64,000 bases of DNA. Origin: a bacterium (GTDB lineage: Bacteria; Myxococcota_A; Bradymonadia; UBA7976; UBA1532). Below are positions 22,213-30,780 of this stretch, piece after piece; within the stretch, counting starts at the first letter, position 1, and every line of letters starts with the position of its first letter. The notes below the pieces were generated by a model. It saw only the letters and a list, made by a program, of their open reading frames with translations, was not told the DNA's origin and did no database searches. Location of the stretch: contig JAUHXC010000002.1 of assembly GCA_030427205.1 (NCBI GenBank), forward strand, positions 124,001-188,000. The letters run 5' to 3'. Made by a program: the position numbers and the translations under genes.

Positions 22213-23808
22213 ATGGTGCGCATTCTGGTAGCCGATGCCCTCTCGAAGTCCGCAGTCGAAGAGCTGGCGGCGACCGACGGCATCGAGGTCGATGTCCGGA
22301 CCGGGCTCGATCGTGAGGGGCTGGCCGAGATCATCGGGCTCTACGACGGGATCCTGATTCGTCGCCCGACCCATCTGGACGCCGAGCTGATCAAAGCCGG
22401 CAAGCGGCTGCGGATGATCGGGCGGGCGGGCATCGCCACCGACAATGTCGACGTCGAGGCCGCGACCCGGCAGGGCATCGTCGTGATGAACACGCCGTTC
22501 GGAAATGCGACGACGGTGGCCGAGCACGCCATCGGCCTGATCTTCGCCCTGGCGCGGGCATTGCCTCGGGCGACGGCGTCCATGGCCCGCGGTGAGTGGG
22601 CGCAGGCCGAGTTCGAAGGGCGGCAGCTCGCCGGCAAGACCGTCGGCATCATCGGCCTGGGCACCGTCGGGCGTCTCGTCGCGCGCCGGGCACAGGGATT
22701 GGACATGACCGTCGTGGCCTTCGATCCCTGGGTCGACGAGTCCGACATTCAGCGCCACATCGATCTCGAGGTCGTCAGCTTCGCCGAGCTCTTCGCGCGC
22801 GCCGACTTCATCAGCCTGCACGTCCCCCATACCGAGCGGACGCACCACTTCATCGGCGAGGCCGCTTTCGTGGCCATGAAGTCCGACGCGTGCATCATCA
22901 ACTGCGCCCGCGGGGGTCTCATCGACGAGCGGGCGCTGCTGCAAGCCCTCGAAACCGGGGAGATCGGGGGCGCGGCCCTCGACGTGTTCGAAGAGATGCC
23001 GCCCCCGGCAGACCACCCGTTGAGGCGCCACCCCAAAGTCATCGCGACGCCTCATCTGAGCGCCCAGACGCCCGAGGCGCTGCTCGCCGTCTCGACCCAG
23101 CTCGTGGCCCAGGCGCGGGCGTTCTTCACGTCCGGCGTCGTCGATCACGCGCTCAATGCGCCGAAACTCACCGCCGAACAGCTCAAGCGGCTCACACCCC
23201 ACCTCGAACTCGCGGCGCGGATCGCGGGCATCGCGGCTCAACTCGCCAATGGCGACATCGAGGCTGTGCGGCTGGTCGCGGCGGGTGATTTTGATCCCGA
23301 CGATCTCGGACCGGTGGAGACCCATGCACTCGCGCAGCTGCTGACGACGACATTCGGAGAGCCGGTCAACCCGGTCGCGGCGCGGGCCGTCGCAGCCGAT
23401 TGCGCCATCGAGGTGGAGTCGGTCGCCCGGGACGGTGAGACCGATTTCAGCAACCTCATCCGGCTCGAGGTTCGACAGCGCGGCGGTGCGTCGACCCGGG
23501 TCGAGGGGGCGGTCTTCGGTCGGCAGGAGCTGCGGGTGGTCGGGGTCGACGGGCACCGGCTCGACCTGGTGCCCGAGGGGCACATTCTGGCGATCCGGAA
23601 CCACAACCGACCGGGGGTCATCGGTGCGGTCGGCAGCACGCTGGGTCACCATCGGATCAACGTCGCGCGCATGGCGTTGGGCCTGCGTACGGCCGACGAC
23701 GAGGCGCTGGCGCTGTGGTGCACCGACACGGCGGTCAGCGACGAGATCATCCAAGAGTTGCTGGCCCTCGACGGCGTAGCCGGCATTCGTCGGATAGAGC
23801 TTCCTTGA
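22213..23808 (+). CDS. serA: D-3-phosphoglycerate dehydrogenase
   Basis: First enzyme of serine biosynthesis: oxidises 3-phosphoglycerate with NAD+. 531 residues from the ATG at 22213 (GGGAGG upstream), the long form with an intervening ASB domain (about 320-450) and a C-terminal ACT domain (about 455-530, [15 protein letters not shown]). Seen: substrate loop [14 protein letters not shown], nucleotide fold [10 protein letters not shown], active-site Arg in [10 protein letters not shown], Glu in LDVFEEMPP, and His281 in [15 protein letters not shown] replaces the usual PHLGAST after the catalytic His; the catalytic residue itself is intact. The ACT domain predicts serine feedback. Confidence 0.94.
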   Translation: MVRILVADALSKSAVEELAATDGIEVDVRTGLDREGLAEIIGLYDGILIRRPTHLDAELIKAGKRLRMIGRAGIATDNVDVEAATRQGIVVMNTPFGNATTVAEHAIGLIFALARALPRATASMARGEWAQAEFEGRQLAGKTVGIIGLGTVGRLVARRAQGLDMTVVAFDPWVDESDIQRHIDLEVVSFAELFARADFISLHVPHTERTHHFIGEAAFVAMKSDACIINCARGGLIDERALLQALETGEIGGAALDVFEEMPPPADHPLRRHPKVIATPHLSAQTPEALLAVSTQLVAQARAFFTSGVVDHALNAPKLTAEQLKRLTPHLELAARIAGIAAQLANGDIEAVRLVAAGDFDPDDLGPVETHALAQLLTTTFGEPVNPVAARAVAADCAIEVESVARDGETDFSNLIRLEVRQRGGASTRVEGAVFGRQELRVVGVDGHRLDLVPEGHILAIRNHNRPGVIGAVGSTLGHHRINVARMALGLRTADDEALALWCTDTAVSDEIIQELLALDGVAGIRRIELP

Positions 23809-23838
23809 CGTCAGCGTCGATCGAGCGTGATCGCGCGC

Positions 23839-23877
23839 CGGGCTGAGACTTCTCTTCGACGGGCTGAGACTTCTCTT
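23839..23877. repeat. Two-copy 21-bp tandem repeat downstream of serA
   Basis: CGGGCTGAGACTTCTCTT occurs at 23839-23856 and again at 23860-23877, a 21-bp period. It lies between the serA stop and the hairpin at 23888. Confidence 0.85.
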
Positions 23878-23887
23878 TCGAAACGAG

Positions 23888-23916
23888 GAGGCCCGCCGAA
23901 CGAGTCGACGGGCCTC
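23888..23916. terminator. Bidirectional hairpin between convergent serA and the coiled-coil gene
   Basis: GAGGCCCG (23888-23895) pairs perfectly with CGGGCCTC (23909-23916) across a 13-nt loop. Position between two convergent genes favours a shared terminator. Confidence 0.55.
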
Positions 23917-23948
23917 AGAAGCCGTGATGCGCAGCGCGCCGCGGCCGA

Positions 23949-24650
23949 TCAGTGGTGTCCGCGGCGCCCGTGACGCCGCCCGCGGTCGCGGCTTCGCCGG
24001 GGCTTGTGGGGACGATAGGCATCGCCCCGCGGCACGTAGGCATCCCCACCACGCGGGCGGTACGCCGCCGGGCGGGTATCACGAACGCGGCGTGCGTAGC
24101 GGTGGCGGACCGGCGCGTGGCCATAGCGGTAGTGCCGGTAGTACGGGTGACGGTGCCACGCGAGCCGGGCGCGACGCTCGGCGGCGCGGGCCCGCGCTTC
24201 GGCCCGACGGGCGGCCGCCAGCCGGCGCTCGGCCCGATGATACCGATCCCGTTCGGAGCGGATGGAGATCCGCAGGTTGCCCAGCTCGATGCGCAGCATG
24301 CGGGCCCGCTCGGCGGCGCGGCGGGCACGGGCCCGGGCCGCCCTGCGCTCGGCGTTGCGCCGCGCGGAGGAAGCCCGGCGCTCCGCCTGGCGCGCCTCCC
24401 GCTCGGCCTCTGCGGCCCGGCGCTCGGCGTCGGCGGCTCGGCGCTCGGCAGACTCGGCCCGGTCGCGCGCCGCGGCATGATCGCGCTCGGCGTTGCCGCG
24501 TTCCCGTTCGTTGCGGTCGAGCTCGGAGACCGCCGCTTCTGCGCGATCTCTGAGTTGGTCATGGTCACCGCGGGCAGGTCGCGCCTGTGCGGTCAGTGGG
24601 ATGGCCAGGGTGATGGTGAAGAGGGCGGCCAGCGTCTTGAGGCGATTCAT
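23949..24650 (-). CDS. Secreted Arg/Glu/Ala-rich coiled-coil protein
   Basis: 233 residues from the ATG at 24650 (AGGAGG upstream). A signal peptide (1-23, ending AQA) precedes a long helical, highly charged region (about 30-165) of near-heptad Ala/Arg/Glu repeats (AERRAADAERRAAEAEREA), which should form a coiled coil; the C-terminal 65 residues are His/Tyr/Arg-rich (YYRHYRYGH, RDRGRRHGRRGHH). I recognise no domain. The basic tail could bind anionic polymers or metals (inference). The long same-strand open frame upstream overlaps the TPR gene and is not coding there. A 150-nt divergent gap separates it from the TPR gene. Confidence 0.72.
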   Translation of the reverse strand: MNRLKTLAALFTITLAIPLTAQARPARGDHDQLRDRAEAAVSELDRNERERGNAERDHAAARDRAESAERRAADAERRAAEAEREARQAERRASSARRNAERRAARARARRAAERARMLRIELGNLRISIRSERDRYHRAERRLAAARRAEARARAAERRARLAWHRHPYYRHYRYGHAPVRHRYARRVRDTRPAAYRPRGGDAYVPRGDAYRPHKPRRSRDRGRRHGRRGHH

Positions 24651-24800
24651 GGAATCCTCCTGAGGTCGGGCCTCGTATGTGTTTCGAGGTTCGGGCGGGC
24701 CGACGGGGCCCCTGCGCGTCCATTCAGAAAAAACTCGACAGCGGCTCTTCGGGCGACCGCGACCTATCTTCGGTCGGGCGGGCCGGGTAGGATGCGCCCG

Positions 24801-26156
24801 ATGAGAACCGTCCCGGCTTCGATCCTGGTTGCTGCGCTGATGAGCGTCGGTTCGCCCGTGTGTGCGGGCCCCGCCGATGATGCGCGGGCCGCGGCGGCGA
24901 GAGGCGACCGGGCGGCGGCGATCGCGGCGTGGCGCGCGGCCATCGCCGCCGAGCCCGATGAGCCGACGCATTACGAAGCCCTCGGGCGGGAGCAGCTGCG
25001 GGCCCGCGACCTCGACGGGGCCATCGCGACGTTCAATCGACTGATCGAGGCCGTGCCGACCTACACCCGGGGGCGATATCGACTCGCGTTCGTGCTGCGC
25101 AAGGCCGGCCGCTTCGAGGAGGCCGCCGCGGCCTATCGCGTCTATGTGGAGTCCTCGCCGGACGATCCGGACGGACACTTCGGTCTGGCTCGTACGCTGG
25201 AGAAGCTGGGGCGGGCGTCCGACGCGCAGGCATCGTACGCCCGATACGTCGAACTCGAGAAGCGGCCGTCCGAGGCGAAGTGGGTCGAACAGGCCCGCGC
25301 ACGCATCGCTGCGTTGGCGAAGGCCACAGCCGGCAGCGCCCCAGGCGAACCACAGCCGGCGCCGGCTGCGCCCGCAACAGCGAGTCCCCGAGCCGCTGCT
25401 GGCGCCGGATCGCCCCCGACGGTGGTGGCGACCGATACGCCGCGGGCGGAACCCCCGCCGCCGACACGATCCGACGCCCTGCCGGTCGCCGGTGCAGCCG
25501 ATACGCCCGGGGAACTGATCGAAGACAGCCCCGTCGCGCGGGCAGAGCCCGCTGCCGAGCCGGATCGGGCCTTCGCCGAAGGCCGCTACGCCGAGGCCGC
25601 TGCCGGCTATCTGGCTCAGCTGCGTGCGGTCGATGACCCGGCCTTGCGCTATCGGGCGGCGATGGCGGCCACGCTGGCGGGAGACGCCGTCCTCGCGGCC
25701 CGAGAACTCCAGGCCAGCCTCGGCGCCGCGCCGGCCAACCCTGCCGGTCGACGGCTGGCCCGAGCGACCGCCGCCGAGATCGCTCGGCGGCGGCAGGTTG
25801 TCGCCTCGGCGGCGGGCATCGGCGCGGCCCTGAGAGACAATCGCCTGCGCACGGCTGCACGGCTCGCGGCCCGTGCGATCGAAGCCACCGTCGATCCGGT
25901 GGCCCGCTCTGCGCTGCGCTGGGCGCGAGGCCGCGCGCTCACGCGCCTGGGCCGGTACGACGAGGCCCTCGTCGAACTCAAGCATGCCGCGCAGGAGCGG
26001 CCCGTCGACCCGCGATTGTGGGCCGAATTGAGTGATGTGGCCGCTCGGCGCGGTGATCGGGCGGCGGCCGCCGGCTTCCTCGAGATCGCGGCCGCCGTCG
26101 CACCCGCTGGGCATCCACTCGCCCGGGCGACCGGACAACCCACCGAGGACCGATGA
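24801..26156 (+). CDS. Periplasmic TPR protein
   Basis: 451 residues from the ATG at 24801, chosen over the ATG at 24792 because AGGA lies 8 nt upstream. A signal peptide (1-22, ending VCAG) is followed by TPR units (about 25-160: AWRAAIAAEPDEPTHYEALG, AIATFNRLIEAVP, AAAAYRVYVESSPDD), a long Pro/Ala linker (about 170-245), and a second helical TPR-like block (about 250-440). Scaffold role expected; partner unknown. The final codons overlap the start of the next gene by 4 nt (ATGA), so the two are translated together. Confidence 0.82.
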   Translation: MRTVPASILVAALMSVGSPVCAGPADDARAAAARGDRAAAIAAWRAAIAAEPDEPTHYEALGREQLRARDLDGAIATFNRLIEAVPTYTRGRYRLAFVLRKAGRFEEAAAAYRVYVESSPDDPDGHFGLARTLEKLGRASDAQASYARYVELEKRPSEAKWVEQARARIAALAKATAGSAPGEPQPAPAAPATASPRAAAGAGSPPTVVATDTPRAEPPPPTRSDALPVAGAADTPGELIEDSPVARAEPAAEPDRAFAEGRYAEAAAGYLAQLRAVDDPALRYRAAMAATLAGDAVLAARELQASLGAAPANPAGRRLARATAAEIARRRQVVASAAGIGAALRDNRLRTAARLAARAIEATVDPVARSALRWARGRALTRLGRYDEALVELKHAAQERPVDPRLWAELSDVAARRGDRAAAAGFLEIAAAVAPAGHPLARATGQPTEDR

Positions 26157-26692
26157 AGGACGAAGACGACAACCACGACGAGGCACACGAAGACGAGGCG
26201 GGCAGCCGACGGCCCCGCGAGAAGTTGCTCGCCGGGCTGGTGCGCAAAGCCATCAGTCAGGGCGTCGAAGCAATCAGCGACGACAAGACGCGCGACGCCA
26301 TCGTCACGGAGGTCCTCAAGCGGGCTCGCCAGACCGGGCATCTGGTCGTCGATACCACCGAGGACTCGGTGCGGCGGCTGGTCGGGGATCTGCCCTTGCC
26401 CAAGGAGGTGGTCGACCGCATCGTCGCCCGTTTCGACGACTACAAGGTCGACGTCCTCGAGGCGGTGAAGGAAGAACTGCACGACTTCCTCGACCGGATC
26501 GACCTCGGGCACGAGCTTCAGAAGGCGCTGACGAGCCTTTCTCTGGAAGTCAGCACCGAGATTCGCTTCATCCCCAACGAAAAGAGCGTGGCGCGGGTGA
26601 AGGCGGACGTGAAGTCGAAGACGCGTGTCAAGCGCAGCGGTGTCCGGCGGCGACGCAAGGACGAGGACGACACGGCCGACGCCGACGAGTAG
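26153..26692 (+). CDS. Hypothetical acidic/basic helical protein coupled to TPR gene
   Basis: 179 residues. The N-terminus is strongly acidic with His (MKDEDDNHDEAHEDEAG), the middle (25-140) is amphipathic helix, including LLAGLVRKAISQGVEAI and FDDYKVDVLEAVKEELHDFL, and the tail is first basic (KTRVKRSGVRRRRK) and then acidic. No signal peptide or membrane segment. I do not recognise a family; the pattern is loosely like phasin- or apolipoprotein-type helical proteins but with no motif to rely on. Overlaps the TPR gene by 4 nt, so a shared role is likely. Confidence 0.75.
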   Translation: MKDEDDNHDEAHEDEAGSRRPREKLLAGLVRKAISQGVEAISDDKTRDAIVTEVLKRARQTGHLVVDTTEDSVRRLVGDLPLPKEVVDRIVARFDDYKVDVLEAVKEELHDFLDRIDLGHELQKALTSLSLEVSTEIRFIPNEKSVARVKADVKSKTRVKRSGVRRRRKDEDDTADADE

Positions 26693-26718
26693 GCGCGCGT
26701 CCGGTGGCGGGGCGGCGA

Positions 26719-26746
26719 TTGACCGGGCGGATCTGTTTCGGTTAGA
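26719..26746 (+). promoter_or_regulatory. Candidate sigma-70-type promoter of ppdK
   Basis: TTGACC (26719-26724, 5 of 6) is followed after 16 nt by GTTAGA (26741-26746, 3 of 6). It would start the transcript about 25 nt before the ppdK ATG. The -10 is weak. Confidence 0.3.
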
Positions 26747-26776
26747 AGACTGCGACTTCCACCACCCGAGACTCTG

Positions 26777-29437
26777 ATGCGGGTCTACACCTTCGGAGAC
26801 GGCACCGCAGAAGGGCAGCTCGAACTCACGGAGCTGCTCGGCGGAAAGGGCGCAGGCCTGGCGGCCATGAGTCGCCTCGGTGTGCCCGTGCCCCCGGGGT
26901 TCACCATCACCACCGAAGCGTGCCGCGCGTTTCACGCGGCCGGCGGGCGGTCGCTGCCGACGGCGCTGCTGCCCGAGATCGAGCGCGGCTTGAAGCATCT
27001 GCAGCGGCTGACCGGCCGTGCGCTCGGCGATCCGCGCAATCCTCTGCTCGTCTCGGTGCGCTCCGGGGCCGCCGTCTCGATGCCCGGCATGATGGATACC
27101 GTGCTGAACGTGGGCCTGTATCGGGCGAGCCTCGATGGTCTGGCGGCGCGGGGGACCGGCCGGCGCTTCGCCCTCGACAGCTATCGTCGGTTGATGGAGA
27201 TGTACGCCGAGATCGTGCACCGCCTCGATCCGTCGACGCTGCTCGAACGGCGCGACGAGCTGCTCGCGCTCGCCGGAGCGGGGCAGATCGCCGATCTCGC
27301 GCCCGACATGCTCGAAGGCCTGTGCTCGGTCTATGAGAAAGCCCTCGAGGAAGCGGGCGCTCGCCTGCCCGATGACCCGCGGGCGCAACTGCACGGCGCG
27401 ATTCAGGGGGTCTTTCGCTCGTGGAATACGCGCCGCGCGGTCAATCACCGCCGGGCGGCCGGGATCCCCGACGATCTGGGTACGGCGGTGACCGTTCAGG
27501 CGATGGTCTTCGGCAACCTGGGGCCGACATCCGCGACCGGCGTGGCGTTCACCCGGCACCCGACGACGGGGGAGCCGCGGGTATCGGGCGAGTACCTGCC
27601 CGACGCCCAGGGCGAAGACGTGGTCGGCGGCGCCCATCACGTGCTGCCGCTCGCCGAGGCCGATGCGACGGCCGGCGGTGCGGGCCAGAGCCTGGAGGCC
27701 AGGTCGCCCGCCGTCTTCGAAGAGCTCAGCCGTATCGCCCGGGTGCTCGAGCACCACTTCCGCGATGTCCAGGACCTCGAGTTCACCATCGAAGACGGCC
27801 AGGTCTGGATGCTGCAGACCCGCTCGGCCAATCGCTCGGTCCGGGCGGCGGTGAGGGCCGCCGTCGAAATGCAGCGTGAGGGGTTGCTCGAGGTCGACGA
27901 CGCCCTCCTGCGGGTCGAGCCGGAGAGCTTGACCCGCTTGTTGCACCCCAGCGTCGACGCCCACGCCAAGCCGCGGGTTCTGGCGCGCGGTCTGCCGGCG
28001 AGCCCCGGGGCCGTCTCCGGGATCGCGGTGTTCGACCCCGACGAGGCCGTTCGCCGATCGGCGGCCGGTGAGCGGGTCATCCTGGTGCGCATCGAGACGT
28101 CGACCGACGACATGGACGCCATTCGCGCATCGCATGGCATCCTCACGTCTCGCGGCGGTTTGACCAGTCACGCGGCTTTGATGGCCCGTGGCCTCGGTCG
28201 GTGTTGCGTGACCGGGTGCGCCGACATCGTGATCGATCCGCACGGGCGTCGGTTCCGGGTGAGGCGAGGGGACCAGACCGTCGAAGAGGGCGACGTCCTG
28301 ACCGTAGACGGCAGCACCGGCGAGATCATCCTCGGCGAAGTCGCGACGACCCCCGCCGATCCGCCGGAGACGTTCGGCACGTTGATGGCCTGGGCCGATG
28401 ACCGACGGCGCGTCGAGATCCGCTGCAACGCCGACGACGCAGCGGCCGCGCAGCAGGGGGCCGAGCACGGCGCGAACGGCATCGGGCTGTGTTGCACCGA
28501 GCACATGTTTCTCGAAGACGATCGGCTCATGCTCGTGCGGGCCCTCGTCCTCGCGCCCGACGCCCGCGCCCGCCGGCGCGAGGTCGAGCGTATACTGCCG
28601 CCGCAGCGGCGGGATTTTCGCGGCTTGCTCGAGACGATGCCCCACCGCCCGGTCGGTGTGCGGCTGCTCGATCTGCCGCTGCACGACTTCATGCCGACCG
28701 AGCGGGGCGAGCTGCGCGAGGTCGCCGACTGGCTCGAGACACCGTTCGATCAGGTCGTCACCCGCGCCCGCCGCCTGCAGGCGAGCAACCCCGACCTGGG
28801 GCATCGCGGGTGTCGGGTCGGCCTGACGTTTCCCGAACTGTACGAGGTCCAGGTGCGGGCGCTCTTCGAGGCGGTCGCCGATGTCGGCGGGCACCCCCGG
28901 GTCGAGGTGATCATCCCGATGGTCACCTGCGCCGAGGAGCTGATCCGGTTGCGGCGGCGCATCGAGCACATGGCCCGACGGGTTGCGCGCGAGCGTGACG
29001 TGCCGGCGATCAACTTCGCGCTCGGCCCGATGGTCGAGTCGCCCCGCGCGTGTCTGGTGGCCGACGAACTCGCCGCGTCGGCCGACTTCTTCCTCTTCGG
29101 GACCAACGACCTGACGATGACCACTTTTGGCATGCACCGGGACGATTCCGGACGCTTCCTGCCGTTCTACGTCGACAATGACGTCCTGCCATCCGATCCG
29201 TTCGTACACCTCGACCAGAACACCGTGGGCCGGCTCATCCAGTGGGCGACCGACGCCGGGCGCCGGGTCAAGCCCGGGCTGCGCTGTGGCCTCGCCGGTG
29301 GGCATGCCGGCTCGCCGGACGCCGTCGAATGGGCCCATCGGATCGGCCTCGACTACGTGACCTGCGCCCCACATCGGGTGCCCATCGCCCGCCTGGCGGC
29401 GGCCCGTGCGGCCATCGTCCGAGGAGAGAACGCTTGA
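26777..29437 (+). CDS. ppdK: Pyruvate, phosphate dikinase
   Basis: Interconverts pyruvate + ATP + Pi and PEP + AMP + PPi. 886 residues, normal length. ATP-grasp N-terminus with KGAGLAAMSRLGVPVPPGF and the MPGMMDTVLNVG motif; the phosphohistidine domain has GGLTSHAALMARG with catalytic His465; the TIM-barrel C-terminus has GTNDLTMTTFGMHRDDSG. The catalytic Cys is kept (C837) but its surroundings differ: RCGLAGGHAGSP replaces the usual ICGEHGGDP. Followed with 4-nt overlap by a lipoprotein gene; pyc lies 6.6 kb downstream on the same strand, so the pyruvate-PEP-oxaloacetate node is clustered here. It could run in the gluconeogenic direction or as a PPi-dependent glycolytic enzyme. Confidence 0.95.
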   Translation: MRVYTFGDGTAEGQLELTELLGGKGAGLAAMSRLGVPVPPGFTITTEACRAFHAAGGRSLPTALLPEIERGLKHLQRLTGRALGDPRNPLLVSVRSGAAVSMPGMMDTVLNVGLYRASLDGLAARGTGRRFALDSYRRLMEMYAEIVHRLDPSTLLERRDELLALAGAGQIADLAPDMLEGLCSVYEKALEEAGARLPDDPRAQLHGAIQGVFRSWNTRRAVNHRRAAGIPDDLGTAVTVQAMVFGNLGPTSATGVAFTRHPTTGEPRVSGEYLPDAQGEDVVGGAHHVLPLAEADATAGGAGQSLEARSPAVFEELSRIARVLEHHFRDVQDLEFTIEDGQVWMLQTRSANRSVRAAVRAAVEMQREGLLEVDDALLRVEPESLTRLLHPSVDAHAKPRVLARGLPASPGAVSGIAVFDPDEAVRRSAAGERVILVRIETSTDDMDAIRASHGILTSRGGLTSHAALMARGLGRCCVTGCADIVIDPHGRRFRVRRGDQTVEEGDVLTVDGSTGEIILGEVATTPADPPETFGTLMAWADDRRRVEIRCNADDAAAAQQGAEHGANGIGLCCTEHMFLEDDRLMLVRALVLAPDARARRREVERILPPQRRDFRGLLETMPHRPVGVRLLDLPLHDFMPTERGELREVADWLETPFDQVVTRARRLQASNPDLGHRGCRVGLTFPELYEVQVRALFEAVADVGGHPRVEVIIPMVTCAEELIRLRRRIEHMARRVARERDVPAINFALGPMVESPRACLVADELAASADFFLFGTNDLTMTTFGMHRDDSGRFLPFYVDNDVLPSDPFVHLDQNTVGRLIQWATDAGRRVKPGLRCGLAGGHAGSPDAVEWAHRIGLDYVTCAPHRVPIARLAAARAAIVRGENA

Positions 29438-30780
29438 CCGCCATGCTCCGTACCGCCAGCTCGGTCGGGATCGTCTTCACGCTGGCGCTCGCCGCCTGCG
29501 GGGTCGAAGAGACCGGCGTACCGCCGATCCAATACGACGGCGACGGCCAGCTCATCGAAGACAGCTTCGCGCCGCTGTACTACCCAATCGGCATCGCGCC
29601 GCATCCCGACGGGCGCTATCTCTTCGTCGCAAACGCCGGCTTCGACCGGCGCTACAACGCGGGGACGCTCTCGGTCTACGACACCTCGCGTCGACGCTTC
29701 GCGGCCGAGCTCGCGGTGCCGATCGGCCTGTTCGCCGGCGATCTCGTCGCCGGCCGAACGCCGCCCGAGACCGAAGGCGACCCCGAGGGCCCGGTTCAGC
29801 TCTTCGTCGCGACCCGCGATCGCAGCGAGCTCTGGCGGATCGTGGTGCGCGAGGAGGGCGGAGAGATCACGGGCCTCGAGACCACCTCGACCCGCGACTT
29901 CGGCGATACGAGCATGTCACCCGAGCCGTATGGCCTCGCCCTCGACGCCGATGGGCGCGGGCTGACGGTGACGCACACCGCCAACGGGACCGTATCGCGG
30001 TACAGCGCGCGCGCGTCGATCTGGGAAGCGGCCGACCCCGAGACCGGTGAGCCTGCGCCTTTTCGTTGTGCGGCCGCCGTACGCGAAGGCGCGACGGCCG
30101 TCGCGCGCCACCCGATCAACGGTTGGTGGTACGTCAGCGATCGCTTCTCGCCGTTCATCAAGATGGTCGCCGAGACCAGCGACGCGCCCGCGGGCATCGA
30201 CCCGGCCATCGGGCCCTGTCGCCTGTCGCAGGTCGCGTCCGGCGTCTTCCGGGTGGAGCCGCTCGACGACGGCTCGCGCAGCCGTGGGGTGGCGTTCAGC
30301 CGCGATGGCAGCCTGATGTATGTCGCGCAATACGCCATTCGCTCGTCGGGCGGCGCGCTGCGGGTATTCGACACCACCATCTCGCCCAACGGACGCCCGA
30401 CGAACCGGCTGGTGCGGGTGGTCGGGCTCGGGACCCGGCCCAACCTGGTGCGGGTCGCCGGCTGTCGGCCCGACCGCTGTCCGCCGGGCACGGCGCCCGA
30501 CTCGCTCGACGCGAAGGGGCAGGGGCTGGTCTACGTGACCGCGTTTCACAGTGACGAACTCTTCGTGATCGACCCCGCGTCGTTGACCGTCGTGGCGCGG
30601 ATCGACATGCCCGATGGACCGCACGACATCGTCTTCATGTTGGACGAGGTCGGGCGGCTGCGGGGCTATGTCACCAACTTCAATGACAACTCGCTGTCGG
30701 TCCTCGACCTGGAGCCGGGTTCGCCAACCCGCTTCTCGGTCAGCGCGACCATCAAGCCCGAACTGCCGGAGGCGCCATGA
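29434..30780 (+). CDS. Beta-propeller (YVTN-type) lipoprotein
   Basis: 448 residues if it starts at the TTG at 29434, favoured by GAGGAG 7 nt upstream and by a 4-nt TTGA overlap with ppdK; an ATG at 29443 is the alternative. Lipobox LAAC (Cys22). Repeating blade segments of the YVTN/NHL class are visible: GIAPHPDGRYLFVANAG, GLALDADGRGLTVTHTANG, RGVAFSRDGSLMYVAQYA, GLVYVTAFHSDELFVID, RGYVTNFNDNSLSVLD. Such propellers are binding or scaffold modules; no catalytic motif. Coupled by a 4-nt overlap to the larger lipoprotein at 30777, with which it presumably forms a surface complex (inference). Confidence 0.85.
   Translation: MTAMLRTASSVGIVFTLALAACGVEETGVPPIQYDGDGQLIEDSFAPLYYPIGIAPHPDGRYLFVANAGFDRRYNAGTLSVYDTSRRRFAAELAVPIGLFAGDLVAGRTPPETEGDPEGPVQLFVATRDRSELWRIVVREEGGEITGLETTSTRDFGDTSMSPEPYGLALDADGRGLTVTHTANGTVSRYSARASIWEAADPETGEPAPFRCAAAVREGATAVARHPINGWWYVSDRFSPFIKMVAETSDAPAGIDPAIGPCRLSQVASGVFRVEPLDDGSRSRGVAFSRDGSLMYVAQYAIRSSGGALRVFDTTISPNGRPTNRLVRVVGLGTRPNLVRVAGCRPDRCPPGTAPDSLDAKGQGLVYVTAFHSDELFVIDPASLTVVARIDMPDGPHDIVFMLDEVGRLRGYVTNFNDNSLSVLDLEPGSPTRFSVSATIKPELPEAP

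Noticed and set aside
23809-23948. Small RNA or short gene after serA
   Set aside because: Only a two-copy repeat and a terminator-like stem; no promoter-like element and no supported open frame.
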